Below, piece by piece: positions 1 to 8,507 of a DNA stretch of 64,000 nt. Under the pieces are notes generated by a model. That model was not told the DNA's origin and ran no database searches. It saw nothing but the letters and a program-made list of their open reading frames with translations. The translations under genes were made by a program, and so were the position numbers. Positions within the stretch are counted from its first letter, which is position 1; each line of letters opens with the position of its first letter. The stretch is from Gemmatimonadota bacterium (GTDB taxonomy: Bacteria; Gemmatimonadota; Gemmatimonadetes; Gemmatimonadales; GWC2-71-9), in NCBI GenBank assembly GCA_016720805.1, contig JADKJZ010000014.1, positions 558,001 through 622,000 on the forward strand. Direction: 5' to 3'.

Positions 1-46
1 TGGTCCAGCGCTTGGCACCGCGATCGCTCACGACGGCATCGGTCAT
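1..46 (-). CDS. Start of an unidentified gene running off the left edge
   Basis: On the minus strand an ATG at 46-44 follows a GGAGGG Shine-Dalgarno sequence with a 4-base gap. It opens a frame of 15 codons (M-T-D-A-V-V-S-D...) that leaves the window without a stop. The gene is divergent from thiE, so the two may share the short spacer as a promoter region. Too little is visible to name a product. Confidence 0.5.
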   Translation of the reverse strand, partial: MTDAVVSDRGAKRWT

Positions 47-97
47 CGGTCCCTCCGGCTGGCGTTGCCGGGGCGACCCCCGCTGATTTCGTTCCGC

Positions 98-721
98 ATG
101 CGCGAGAATCTAGCCGCCACCCTCCGTCTCCTGCTCGTGACCGACGACGCCCTCCTCGGCGCGCGCGACCCGATCGCCGTGGCGCGGGCGGCCGTCGCGG
201 GAGGCGTGACCGCCATCCAGCTCCGGCTCAAGCACGCCTCCGATCGTGATCTGCTCGCGCTGGCCCGTCACCTGGTGGCGTTGCTCCCCGTCCCGATCTT
301 CGTCAACGACCGACTCGACATCGCCCTCGCCGCCGGCGCGGCGGGCGCCCATCTTGGCGCGGACGACCTTCCCCCAGCCCGAGCTCGGCGCATTGTTCCG
401 GCTGGCTTCCTCCTCGGAGCGTCGGTGGGCAGTCCCGCCGAGATCGAGCGCGGTCTCGCCGCCGACTATTGGGGAATCGGGCCCCTGCACGGCACCAGCA
501 CGAAGGGCGACGCGGGGGACGCGCTTGGACTTGATGGCGCCGCGACGCTGCTGGCGCAGGCAGGCACGCGGCCATGCGTGGTTATCGGTGGCGTGCTGCC
601 GGACGATGTCGCGCCGGCGCTCGCGGCAGGCTTTGCGGGCGTCGCGGTCGTGCGCGGAATTCTGGGGGGGGAGGATGTCGAGGAGAGGGCGAGGAAGTAC
701 CGGATGATGGATGATGGATGA
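98..721 (+). CDS. thiE: Thiamine-phosphate synthase
   Basis: Joins the hydroxymethylpyrimidine diphosphate and thiazole phosphate moieties of thiamine in the cytoplasm. The protein is about 207 residues, the normal size for ThiE, and shows the family's order of motifs: an early LLLVTDD strand, AIQLRLKH (the QLR strand), the FVNDR loop, the GIGP...TSTKGDAG phosphate-binding region and a late VVIGGV strand with AVVRGIL near the end. The ATG at 98 is chosen over an upstream TTG at 65 because homology begins just after it. The last residues (YRMMDDG) are encoded by the first units of the intergenic heptamer repeat, so the natural end has been extended into repeat DNA. It converges on mltG. Confidence 0.9.
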   Translation: MRENLAATLRLLLVTDDALLGARDPIAVARAAVAGGVTAIQLRLKHASDRDLLALARHLVALLPVPIFVNDRLDIALAAGAAGAHLGADDLPPARARRIVPAGFLLGASVGSPAEIERGLAADYWGIGPLHGTSTKGDAGDALGLDGAATLLAQAGTRPCVVIGGVLPDDVAPALAAGFAGVAVVRGILGGEDVEERARKYRMMDDG

Positions 722-768
722 TGGATAATTGCAGAATGCTGTCATCCATCATCGATCATCGATCATCC
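701..768. repeat. Heptamer repeat hairpin between thiE and mltG
   Basis: Units of GATGATG repeat head to tail from about 701 to 725. A complementary arm with CATCATC/GATCATC units follows at 743-768. The arms flank a short AT-richer loop and lie between two convergent genes, overlapping both stop regions, so a bidirectional transcription terminator is a reasonable reading. The same unit recurs at 8361 and 14371. Confidence 0.7.
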
Positions 769-1731
769 CTTCGGACCCCGCACGCGCTTGATGTTCCGCA
801 AATGCTCCGCATACTCCACCGCAAAGAGATGCGTCCCGTCGCCGACGGCGACGAAATAGAGCTCGCGCCCCGGGGCGGGGGAGAGCACCGCGTCGATCGC
901 GGCATCGCTCGGGTTGCCGATCGGGGTCGGCGGGAGCCCCGGATGGAGATAACTGTTGTACGGTGAGGGGTAGGCGTAGTCCTTGTTGTAGAGCCGCGGC
1001 TTCCGCGCGCCCGAGTCGACGAGGTAGGCGTACTGAATCGTCGGGTCGGCCTGGAGGGGCATGCCGAGGCGGAGGCGGTTGCGGTAGACGGCCGCGATCC
1101 GCGGCAGTTCGGCAGCGCGCATCGCCTCGGCCTCGATGATTGAGGCAAGCGAGATCACGTCCGCTTGATCGAGGTCGGCCGCGTCCGCGCGTGTCTTCCA
1201 GTCGGCCGGCCAGTGCGCGCGGCGCGCGTCGAGGAACGACTCGAGCACCTCCCGCGCGCCGCCGAGGCCGGTGAAGGTGAAGGTCACCGGCCGGAGCCAT
1301 CCTTCGACGGTGGCCCCGGGGATGCCGAACTCGCGTCGGAGGGCGGAGTCGCGCGCAACGCGGAGGAGGGTGTCGGCGGGAATCGCGAGCACGCTTTCCG
1401 CGCGGCGTGCCAGGTCGAAGAGGGTGGCGCCTTCGGGGAGGGTGATCTTGAATCGCACCGCGTCGCCCCGCGCGAGCCGGTCAAGCAACGCGGCGGTCGA
1501 GCTGCCGGGGGCGAACTCGTAGACACCGGGCTTGAGCCGCCGGTCGACCCCCTGCATCCGCCCCCGCAGCCGGAACCAGCGGGCATTGGCGATGATGCCA
1601 CGCGCCACGAGCGAGTCGCCGATGCTGGCGAGCGTGCTCCCTTTCGGCACACCGACCCGCACCGGCGGACCATCGCCGCCGCCACAGGCCGTCAGGGCCG
1701 CCAGCGTGAGCACCATCAGCCGACGCCGCAT
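763..1731 (-). CDS. mltG: Endolytic murein transglycosylase MltG (YceG-like)
   Basis: Cuts nascent glycan strands during peptidoglycan synthesis. About 322 residues. The family signature is clear: a LysM-like part near KGSTLASIGDSL, the catalytic region SIIEAEA (family SIIEkE, with the first Glu as acid) around residue 205, the QADPTIQYA motif and the closing TYNSYLHPGLPPTPI-type segment, here SPYNSYLHPG. The usual single membrane anchor is replaced by a lipoprotein-like signal ending in LTAC. The ATG at 1731 shares its A with the stop of ruvX (TGATG), so the two are translationally coupled. The ruvX-mltG pair is a common arrangement. Confidence 0.88.
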   Translation of the reverse strand: MRRRLMVLTLAALTACGGGDGPPVRVGVPKGSTLASIGDSLVARGIIANARWFRLRGRMQGVDRRLKPGVYEFAPGSSTAALLDRLARGDAVRFKITLPEGATLFDLARRAESVLAIPADTLLRVARDSALRREFGIPGATVEGWLRPVTFTFTGLGGAREVLESFLDARRAHWPADWKTRADAADLDQADVISLASIIEAEAMRAAELPRIAAVYRNRLRLGMPLQADPTIQYAYLVDSGARKPRLYNKDYAYPSPYNSYLHPGLPPTPIGNPSDAAIDAVLSPAPGRELYFVAVGDGTHLFAVEYAEHLRNIKRVRGPKG

Positions 1732-2171
1732 CACCGCCTCCGCCCGTCGAGCCAACGTTCCAGCACGATCGCGGCGGCCATCGCGTCGATGTCGGCCTTT
1801 CGCTGGCGCGGGGCGACGCCGCGCTCGGTCAGCCGCTCGAGCGTTTCGGCGGTGGTGAAGCTCTCGTCGATCCAGTCGATGGGCAGCGCGGCCCGCGCGG
1901 CGAACTGCTCGCCCATGGCGCGAGCCGCCTGGGCGGACTCCCCCTCGGCACCCTCATCGTCCAACGGGAGCCCAACCACCAACCCGACCGGATGTTCCCG
2001 CTCGATCAGGTCGAGAAACTGCCCCAACGGCAAGCGCTTCCCCGCCCGGCGCGTGAGCGTGCCGAGCGGGGAAGCGAGGAGCTGCGTCTCGTCGGTGATG
2101 GCGACGCCGATGCGGGCGTGGCCCCAGTCGAGGGCCATCACCCGGCCGGTGGTTGGGATGGGGGCGGACAT
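1731..2171 (-). CDS. ruvX: RuvX/YqgF-type Holliday junction resolvase
   Basis: RNase H-fold nuclease family, implicated in Holliday junction resolution and 16S rRNA 5' maturation. About 146 residues, the normal size. Visible motifs are ALDWGHARIGVA with the first catalytic Asp, VVGLPLDDEG, IDWIDESFTT with the Glu, and the late KADIDAMAA with the last Asp. The ATG at 2171 is the first Met with homology just behind it; a longer frame reading up to 2240 passes through a repeat and is not credible. Its stop overlaps the mltG start. Confidence 0.88.
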   Translation of the reverse strand: MSAPIPTTGRVMALDWGHARIGVAITDETQLLASPLGTLTRRAGKRLPLGQFLDLIEREHPVGLVVGLPLDDEGAEGESAQAARAMGEQFAARAALPIDWIDESFTTAETLERLTERGVAPRQRKADIDAMAAAIVLERWLDGRRR

Positions 2172-2193
2172 ACGTGCGCACGTGCGGTGGCGT

Positions 2194-2265
2194 GTAGGGG
2201 CGAAGTCGGGCGAAGTAGGGGCGCAGCATGCCGCGCCCATACAAGCGCCCGTGCGTCGCCCCTAC
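2194..2265. repeat. Inverted repeat at the 3' end of rho
   Basis: GTAGGGGCG occurs at 2194-2202 and again at 2215-2223. Its reverse complement CGCCCCTAC sits at 2257-2265, over the rho stop codon. The arms could pair in the rho transcript and act as a terminator or processing signal before ruvX. Confidence 0.5.
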
Positions 2266-3509
2266 TGCGCCATCGACGCGAAGAACTCCTTGTTCGTCTT
2301 CGTCCGCTTCATCCGCTCGAGGAGGAACTCCATCGCCTCGACCACCGGCATGTCCGCCAGGAAGTTGCGGAGCAGGTAGACGCGGTTGAGCTCGTCCTTG
2401 TCGAGCAGGAGCTCCTCCTTCCGGGTACCCGACTTGTTGATGTCGATGGCGGGGTAGATCCGGCGATCGGCGAGGCGGCGGTCGAGGACGAGTTCAGCGT
2501 TGCCGGTGCCCTTGAACTCCTCGAAGATCACCTCGTCCATCCGCGACCCGGTGTCGATCAGCGCGGTGGCGATGATCGTGAGCGAGCCGCCGCCCTCGAT
2601 GTTTCGGGCGGCGCCGAAGAAGCGCTTCGGCTTCTGCAGCGCGTTCGCGTCGACACCACCAGAGAGGATCTTGCCGGAGTGCGGCACGACCACGTTGTGC
2701 GCGCGCGCCAGGCGGGTGATCGAGTCGAGGAGGATGATCACGTCGCGGCCATGCTCGACCAGACGCTTCGCCTTCTCGATGACCATGTCCGCGACCTGCA
2801 CGTGGCGGTCCGCCGGCTCGTCGAACGTCGAGGCAATCACCTCGGCCTGGACGTTCTCCTGCATGTCCGTCACTTCCTCGGGGCGCTCGTCGATCAGCAG
2901 CACGATGAGGTAGCTCTCGGGGTGGTTCTCGGTGATCGCGTTGGCGAGCTTCTGCAGCAGGATCGTCTTGCCGGCCTTCGGCGGCGCCACGATGAGCCCG
3001 CGCTGGCCCTTGCCGATCGGCGACATCAGGTCGACGACGCGCATCGAGAGATCGTTCTTGCTCCCCTCGAGACGGATCCGCTCATCCGGATAGCGCGGCT
3101 TCAGGTTGTCGAAGGCGATCCGGGTCTTGGTCTTGTCCGGCTCCTCGAAGTTGACGCTCTCGACCTTGAGCAGCGCGAGGTACCGTTCCCCCTCCTTCGG
3201 TGGCCGCACCTGACCCTGCACCGTGTCGCCGGTGCGGAGGTCGAACCGCTTGATCTGGCTCGGCGAGACGTAAATGTCGTCAGGGCCGTAGAGGTAGTTC
3301 CAATCCTGCGACCGGAGGAAGCCGTAGCCTTCCGGCAGGATTTCGAGCACCCCTTCGCCGCGGATGACCGTGTCCTTGTCGAGCAGCGACTGCTCGATGC
3401 GGAAGATCAGGTCCTGCTTGCGGAGGCCTGAATAGTTGGTGATGTTGAGTTCGGCGGCGAGCACATGGAGCTCGGCGACGGATTTCTGCTTCAGTTCAGC
3501 AATATCCAC
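2262..3509 (-). CDS. rho: Transcription termination factor Rho
   Basis: Hexameric RNA-dependent ATPase that releases RNA polymerase. 415 residues, the normal length. The N-terminal Rho-N helix region (DIAELKQKS), the RNA-binding cold-shock fold (EGYGFLRS...YGPDDIYVSPSQIKRFDLRTGD), the Walker A APPKAGKT near residue 180, LLIDERPEEVTDM, and the late SLTIIATALIDTGSRMDE are all present. The start is the GTG at 3509: it follows GGAG with a six-base gap and homology begins at once, while the ATG farther upstream adds an unrelated extension. It is divergent from the protease gene. Confidence 0.97.
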   Translation of the reverse strand: MDIAELKQKSVAELHVLAAELNITNYSGLRKQDLIFRIEQSLLDKDTVIRGEGVLEILPEGYGFLRSQDWNYLYGPDDIYVSPSQIKRFDLRTGDTVQGQVRPPKEGERYLALLKVESVNFEEPDKTKTRIAFDNLKPRYPDERIRLEGSKNDLSMRVVDLMSPIGKGQRGLIVAPPKAGKTILLQKLANAITENHPESYLIVLLIDERPEEVTDMQENVQAEVIASTFDEPADRHVQVADMVIEKAKRLVEHGRDVIILLDSITRLARAHNVVVPHSGKILSGGVDANALQKPKRFFGAARNIEGGGSLTIIATALIDTGSRMDEVIFEEFKGTGNAELVLDRRLADRRIYPAIDINKSGTRKEELLLDKDELNRVYLLRNFLADMPVVEAMEFLLERMKRTKTNKEFFASMAQ

Positions 3510-3704
3510 GGATATCTCCGGGTGGCATCGCCAACCCCGCCGGCCAACGCGGCACGACAGGATGGAGTGGGCTTTGGGCGTTCGGTCTGGTGTCTGGGCG
3601 TATGGGGCTCGCGCGAAGGCGCGAAGATGACCATCGGAAGGGACGCGGGGGATCCTGCAATTGCCCAATCATATGGGGCGTTTGGCGCCCCGTCAACACC
3701 GGCG

Positions 3705-4838
3705 ATGACCGACCCGCGGGCGTTCTTCTCCGTCTGGCGATCGCAACCGCTGGCCGGGACCCGGGAGGTGCTGGACGGCGTGGTTGCCCCGGAACACCGG
3801 GGACCCTCGCCCGCGCTCACGGCCCTGCTGGCCTCCTGGCCGGGCGCCTGGTATTGGGCGGACGACGCCAGGACCCGGCTGGTACTCATTCAGGGGACGG
3901 TCCCGGCCCGCCCCGAACGGTGGCTCTGGCACGGCGGGCTGTTGCTGCTGACCATCCTCTGCACGCTCGGGGCGGGGGCCGTCTTGCAGAGCCGCTGGGT
4001 ACCCACCGTCCACCCAGGCTTCTGGGGTGCGGTCCGCTCCGTGGTCGAATTTGCGGAATTCGCGCTCCAGGGAGGGTGGCGGACCTTGCTGCCGGGTTGG
4101 GAGTTCGCCGCCCCGCTCCTCTCGATCCTCCTCGTCCACGAGCTGGGCCACTATTGGACGGCACGCCGCTACGCCATCGATGTCTCGCCACCCTACTTCC
4201 TGCCGGTGCCGCCGAATCTTTCACCGATCGGCGGACTCGGGGCGTACATCCGGCTCCGCTCCCCGATCTATGATCGGCGGCAGCTGCTCGATGTCGGCGC
4301 CGCGGGCCCCCTCGCGGGATTCGTGGTGGCCATCGGCGTGATGATCTGGGGCTACTCGCTGTCGCATCGGATGGAGTTCCCGCTGGCTGGATCGCCGTCC
4401 TTCGTGCTCTTTGCAGGGAAGCCGGCCTTTCTGGGCGATTCGTTCCTGACCCATCAGCTGCGGGAGTGGCTGCTGCCGGGCACGGGGGCGGTGCTCCTCT
4501 CGCCGCAGGCGTTTGCGGGGTGGGTCGGCCTCTTCATCACCGGACTCAACTTGCTGCCCCTGTCACAGCTGGACGGCGGGCACGTCCTCTACGGTCTGTT
4601 GGGGCGGCGACAGAAGACGATCGGCCTGCTCTGCGTCGGTGCGCTGCTCATTCTCGCGCAGCAGGCACCGATGTGGTATCTCTGGGTGGTCCTCACCTTC
4701 GCGATCGGTGGCGGACGCTGGACCCACCCGGAAGTGGTACTGCCTGACCGTCCGGTGCTCGCGGCCGGACGCTGGACCGGCTTCTGCTGTATCGTTGTCT
4801 TCCTGCTGACCTTCGTGCCAGTCCCTTTCCTTCGCTGA
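3705..4838 (+). CDS. Site-2-type (M50) intramembrane metalloprotease
   Basis: Polytopic membrane protein of about 377 residues. It has the zinc motif HELGH (around residue 146) within a hydrophobic segment and the distal motif NLLPLSQLDGGH, where the Asp is the third zinc ligand. Both are diagnostic of M50 proteases such as RseP/SpoIVFB, which cut substrates inside the membrane. The N-terminal 70 residues are soluble and precede the first membrane segment. The ATG at 3705 is preferred; an in-frame ATG at 3627 would add 26 low-complexity residues and neither has a strong ribosome site. It lies eleven bases upstream of the small DHp-like gene, likely in one transcript. Confidence 0.85.
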   Translation: MTDPRAFFSVWRSQPLAGTREVLDGVVAPEHRGPSPALTALLASWPGAWYWADDARTRLVLIQGTVPARPERWLWHGGLLLLTILCTLGAGAVLQSRWVPTVHPGFWGAVRSVVEFAEFALQGGWRTLLPGWEFAAPLLSILLVHELGHYWTARRYAIDVSPPYFLPVPPNLSPIGGLGAYIRLRSPIYDRRQLLDVGAAGPLAGFVVAIGVMIWGYSLSHRMEFPLAGSPSFVLFAGKPAFLGDSFLTHQLREWLLPGTGAVLLSPQAFAGWVGLFITGLNLLPLSQLDGGHVLYGLLGRRQKTIGLLCVGALLILAQQAPMWYLWVVLTFAIGGGRWTHPEVVLPDRPVLAAGRWTGFCCIVVFLLTFVPVPFLR

Positions 4839-4849
4839 CGAGGTCCCGC

Positions 4850-5050
4850 ATGGCCGAGCCCGATCCGATGTCCAAGTTGCGCCACGACCTCGCCAACCCG
4901 CTGGCCGCCATTCTCGCCGAGACGCAATTGCTGCTGATTGGTGATGAGGAGATGTCGCCCGATGTGAAGCAGGCGCTCAAGGAGATCGAGAAGCTGGCGA
5001 TCCGGATGCGCGCCATCCTGCGCGGCACCCAGGAGCCGCCCCAGGGGTAG
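4850..5050 (+). CDS. 66-residue stand-alone histidine-kinase DHp-like protein
   Basis: The start region contains LRHDLANPLAAI, which matches the H-box of HisKA dimerisation/phosphoacceptor domains (His at residue 12, then the N-P pair). It is followed by a second amphipathic stretch (DVKQALKEIEKLAIRMRAIL), as expected for a two-helix hairpin. There is no ATPase domain, sensor or membrane segment. ATG at 4850, eleven bases after the M50 protease stop. It could be a phosphotransfer or dimerisation partner for other kinases, or a relic. The H-box match is seen directly; the role is inference. Confidence 0.65.
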   Translation: MAEPDPMSKLRHDLANPLAAILAETQLLLIGDEEMSPDVKQALKEIEKLAIRMRAILRGTQEPPQG

Positions 5051-5056
5051 CCGACG

Positions 5057-6328
5057 CTAGTGCTCGCGCCGGGCCCGATCGCCGGCGACGAGGTCGTCGA
5101 GGCCGGGCTGGAAATCAGGCGCCGCATTGCCCGGTCCGCCCCCGCGACGAGAGAGCGCGGCAAGCCATGGCGGTGTGACGACGGTGGTGCCGATCACCAT
5201 CAGCATCACCGCACCGAAATGCTCGGACGTGAGCGCACCAGTCGCCAGCCCCATCTGCGCAAAGATCAATCCGACCTCGCCGCGCGGCACCATCGCGGCG
5301 CCGATCAGCGCGTGCCGAACCGGCAGCCAGAACGGGGCATAGCCCGCGACGAACTTCCCCACGATCCCGATCAGCAGGAGCAGGCCGCCGAGCTGCAACG
5401 CCGCCGGCTGCAGCATCGCCGCGACGTCCACGGAGGCGCCGACGGAGGCGAAGAAGATCGGCACGAAGAAGTGCCCGAGTCCGGTGGTGGACTCTTCGAT
5501 GGTATGACGCTGCTTCGTCTCGTGCAGGATCAGCCCCGCAGCGAAGGCGCCGATGATCATCGCCGACCCCGCCAGGCCGGCGGCGGCGGCAAGGGCGAGT
5601 GCGAAGGCGAGGGCGAGCGCGCCCGTGGCACCGCTGACCTGCAGGCGCGAGATGGTGGCGAAGAGGCGCGGTGCGACGAGTCGGCCGGCCAGCAACGCGA
5701 CGACCAGGAAGCCGACGGCCACACCGCCGGTCTTCAGGGCGCTCGCGGTGGTGACCACGCCCCCCTCGGCGAGCGTGGCGACGATCGCAAGAATGACCAG
5801 CCCGACAACGTCGTCGAGGACGGCGGCACCCAGGACGGTCCTTCCCTCGGTGCTGTCGAGCTCGCCGAGGTCGCCAAGGATGCGGGCCGAGATGCCGATC
5901 GAGGTGGCGGTGAGCGCCGCGGCACAGACGACCGAGGGCAGCATCGGCAGGCCGAGCGCCGTGGTCACGGCGAGGCCTGCCGCGAACGGCAGCGCCACGC
6001 CGACGCTGCCTACGGTCACGGCGGCCGGGCCGACCTTCAGCAACGAGGCGAGGTCGGTGTGCAGGCCGATCTGGAAGAGGAGGATGACCACGCCGAATTC
6101 CGCGATCATCGCCAGCATCGGATCGCCAGGGGTCACGATGCCGAGCAGCGACGGCCCGACCAGGATGCCGGCGAGCAATTCGCCGAGGACGGCGGGCTGG
6201 CCGACGCGCATCGCGACCCAGCCCCCGAGGCGCGCCACCGTGACCAGGGCGGCGAGCACCAGGAAGAGCCCGGTCACGGCATGTCCATCGGCGGATGGAG
6301 CCGTCGAAAAGAGTCCGAGTACGATCAT
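5057..6328 (-). CDS. Cation:proton antiporter (CPA2/KefB-like)
   Basis: About 423 residues with some twelve hydrophobic segments and no soluble C-terminal domain. Motifs typical of the Na+/H+ exchanger fold of the CPA2 group are present: GQPAVLGELLAGILVGPS in the second segment, EFGVVILLFQIGL, and the ion-site AVLDDVVGL with paired Asp in the middle. It exchanges monovalent cations for protons across the inner membrane. The ATG at 6328 is preferred because GGGGG precedes it closely. It ends seven bases from the convergent DHp-like gene. Confidence 0.85.
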   Translation of the reverse strand: MIVLGLFSTAPSADGHAVTGLFLVLAALVTVARLGGWVAMRVGQPAVLGELLAGILVGPSLLGIVTPGDPMLAMIAEFGVVILLFQIGLHTDLASLLKVGPAAVTVGSVGVALPFAAGLAVTTALGLPMLPSVVCAAALTATSIGISARILGDLGELDSTEGRTVLGAAVLDDVVGLVILAIVATLAEGGVVTTASALKTGGVAVGFLVVALLAGRLVAPRLFATISRLQVSGATGALALAFALALAAAAGLAGSAMIIGAFAAGLILHETKQRHTIEESTTGLGHFFVPIFFASVGASVDVAAMLQPAALQLGGLLLLIGIVGKFVAGYAPFWLPVRHALIGAAMVPRGEVGLIFAQMGLATGALTSEHFGAVMLMVIGTTVVTPPWLAALSRRGGGPGNAAPDFQPGLDDLVAGDRARREH

Positions 6329-6414
6329 ACCCCCAAGGTACACTCCCGAATGGAACCCTTGCACCATGGCATTACACTTCGAAACGCGCCACGCGGTGCG
6401 TCGAGGAGATCGCG

Positions 6415-8373
6415 ATGAGCAGGGATCAGAGTTGGTTGGAACGGACGTTGTACGGGACCGGGACGCCGTCGCCCCTGGCGCAGCTACTCGCGAAGCACGA
6501 GGGGTTGGCGTGGGCGAGCGTTGCGGGGTTGCTCCTCTTCACCAGCTGGATCGTCGAGCGGACCGCGATCTTCGCACCGTGGGTCGCACTCGCAGGCTAC
6601 GGCCTCGTCGGCGTGATTGGCGGCCGCCAGCCGGTGCTGCACTTGGTGCGCGCGCTGCGGCGTGGCGCATTCCATCTCGACATCGACTTCCTGATGGTCG
6701 TCGCCGCGATTGGTGCAGCGAGTGTCGGCGCGTGGGCCGAGGGCGCCTTCCTCCTCTTTCTCTTTGCCCTGGCGAACGCACTCGAGGAGTACGCCCTCGA
6801 CCGCGCGCGGTCGGCGATCCGCAACCTCGCCGACTTGGCGCCGGCGCAGGCGCGCCTGCTGCGCGATGGCGTCGAGGTGGAGATCCCGGTCGAGCAGGTG
6901 CGCATCGGTGATGTGCTGGTGGTTCGTCCCGCCGAGCGGTTGCCGGCCGATGGCACGGTACGGACGGGACGATCGGCCATCAATCAGGCCCCGATCACCG
7001 GGGAATCGGTGCCGGTGGAGAAGGAGCCGGGCGATGAGGTCTTCGCCGGCACGGTGAACGGCGATGGCGCCCTCGAGATCACGGCGACGCGCGCGGTCGG
7101 TGACCGTACACTCGACCGCGTCATCCGGCTGGTCGAGGAGGCGCAGGCGGCGAAGGCACCGGTCCAGCGCATCACCGAGCGGTTCGAGCGGATCTTCGTC
7201 CCGGCCGTCGTGATTGGCGACATCCTGCTGATCGTGGTGCCGGGGCTGATGGGGTGGATGCCGTGGGGCGAGAGCCTCTATCGCGGCATGACGGTACTGG
7301 TCGCGGCCTCGCCCTGCGCGATTGCGCTCGGCGCACCGGCCGCGATGCTGGCCGGCATCGCGCAAGCGGCAAAGCACGGCGTGCTGCTGAAGGGCGGCGC
7401 CTCCCTCGAGGCGCTCGCCACGGTGCGCGCCGTCGCCTTCGACAAGACCGGGACGCTGACGGCGGGGCGCCCCGAGGTGACCGACGTGACCCCGATGCCC
7501 GGCGTCACCATCCCTGAGCTGCTTGGGATGGCAGCGGCGGTCGAAGCGCGGTCACAGCATCCGCTGGCCCAGGCGGTGGTGCGTCGTGCGGCAACGGACG
7601 GGGTCACGTTGCCCGCCGCCGGTGAGCTGCAGAGCATGACGGCGCGGGGCGTGCGGGCCGACGTGGCCGGCCTGCCGGTGCTGATTGGGAGTGCGCGGCT
7701 CTGGACCGATGACGGGATCGCCTTCCCGGCCGAGATCACGGCGGCGCTGGAGGAAATGAGTGCCCGCGGCCGCAGCATGATGATCGTTCGCCATGGCGAG
7801 CGTTGGCTCGGCGTGCTGGGCCTGCTCGATCCGCCGCGGCCCTCGGTGCATGCCACGCTGGAGCGATTGCGGGCGTTGCACCTCAAACCGCTGGTGATGC
7901 TCACCGGCGATCACCGCGGCGTCGGCGAGGCGATCGGTCGCGAGGTCGGTGTCGATGAGGTGCGCGCTGATCTGCTCCCCGAGGACAAGGTCACCGCCAT
8001 CCACGAACTGATGGCGGCGCACGGGACCATGGTGATGGTGGGCGACGGCGTGAATGACGCGCCGGCGCTCGCCGCGTCGACGGTGGGGATCGCGATGGGA
8101 GGCGCCGGCACCGCCGCCGCGCTCGAGACCGCCGACGCCGCCCTCATGGGCGACGACCTGGCCCGCCTCCCCTGGGCGATCGGCCTGGCCCGGGCCACGC
8201 GGCGGATCGTTTTCCAGAACCTGGCGATCGCCGGCGGCGTCATGCTGACGCTGCTGATCCTGGCGGCGAGCGGGATCCTCACGATCGGCCCCGCAGTGGT
8301 CGGGCACGAGGGGAGCACGCTGGTGGTGATTGCGAATGCGTTGCGGCTGCTGGCGTACAAGGATGATGGATGA
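6415..8373 (+). CDS. Heavy-metal P1B-type ATPase, P1B-4-like (SPC motif)
   Basis: Metal-exporting P-type ATPase of 652 residues. Phosphorylation motif DKTGTLT near residue 344, TGES actuator loop (APITGES), GDGVNDAPAL hinge and HPLAQAV nucleotide site are complete. The membrane metal site is SPC rather than CPC, and the last segments carry HEGSTLVVIANALRLL. This pair defines the P1B-4 subgroup, associated with Co2+, Ni2+ or Fe2+ efflux. There is no N-terminal metal-binding domain. The start ATG at 6415 follows GAGGAGA. The gene ends in the heptamer repeat (last residues KDDG). Confidence 0.88.
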   Translation: MSRDQSWLERTLYGTGTPSPLAQLLAKHEGLAWASVAGLLLFTSWIVERTAIFAPWVALAGYGLVGVIGGRQPVLHLVRALRRGAFHLDIDFLMVVAAIGAASVGAWAEGAFLLFLFALANALEEYALDRARSAIRNLADLAPAQARLLRDGVEVEIPVEQVRIGDVLVVRPAERLPADGTVRTGRSAINQAPITGESVPVEKEPGDEVFAGTVNGDGALEITATRAVGDRTLDRVIRLVEEAQAAKAPVQRITERFERIFVPAVVIGDILLIVVPGLMGWMPWGESLYRGMTVLVAASPCAIALGAPAAMLAGIAQAAKHGVLLKGGASLEALATVRAVAFDKTGTLTAGRPEVTDVTPMPGVTIPELLGMAAAVEARSQHPLAQAVVRRAATDGVTLPAAGELQSMTARGVRADVAGLPVLIGSARLWTDDGIAFPAEITAALEEMSARGRSMMIVRHGERWLGVLGLLDPPRPSVHATLERLRALHLKPLVMLTGDHRGVGEAIGREVGVDEVRADLLPEDKVTAIHELMAAHGTMVMVGDGVNDAPALAASTVGIAMGGAGTAAALETADAALMGDDLARLPWAIGLARATRRIVFQNLAIAGGVMLTLLILAASGILTIGPAVVGHEGSTLVVIANALRLLAYKDDG

Positions 8374-8446
8374 TGGATGATGGACGATGGATGATGGATG
8401 ATGGATGACGGCTCCGATCGATCCATCATCCATCATCCATCATCCT
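8361..8446. repeat. Heptamer repeat hairpin after the metal ATPase gene
   Basis: Six units of ATGATGG (one changed to ACGATGG) run from 8361 to about 8409. The complementary CATCATC units follow at 8421-8446, separated by a short loop. The arms can form a long stem and probably terminate transcription from the ATPase gene before the MDR gene. Confidence 0.7.
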
Positions 8447-8507
8447 ACTTCCCCTCGCCCTATTCTCCGGCCATCCTTCCCGCTCCCCGTTCCGCCCGGA
8501 GTCCCAC

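Noticed and set aside
1992..3431. A 479-codon frame antisense to rho
   Set aside because: Shadow frame; rho is unambiguous on the other strand.
5060..6418. Two long frames antisense to the antiporter
   Set aside because: Composition is that of a reversed membrane protein in high-GC DNA; no ribosome site or homology.
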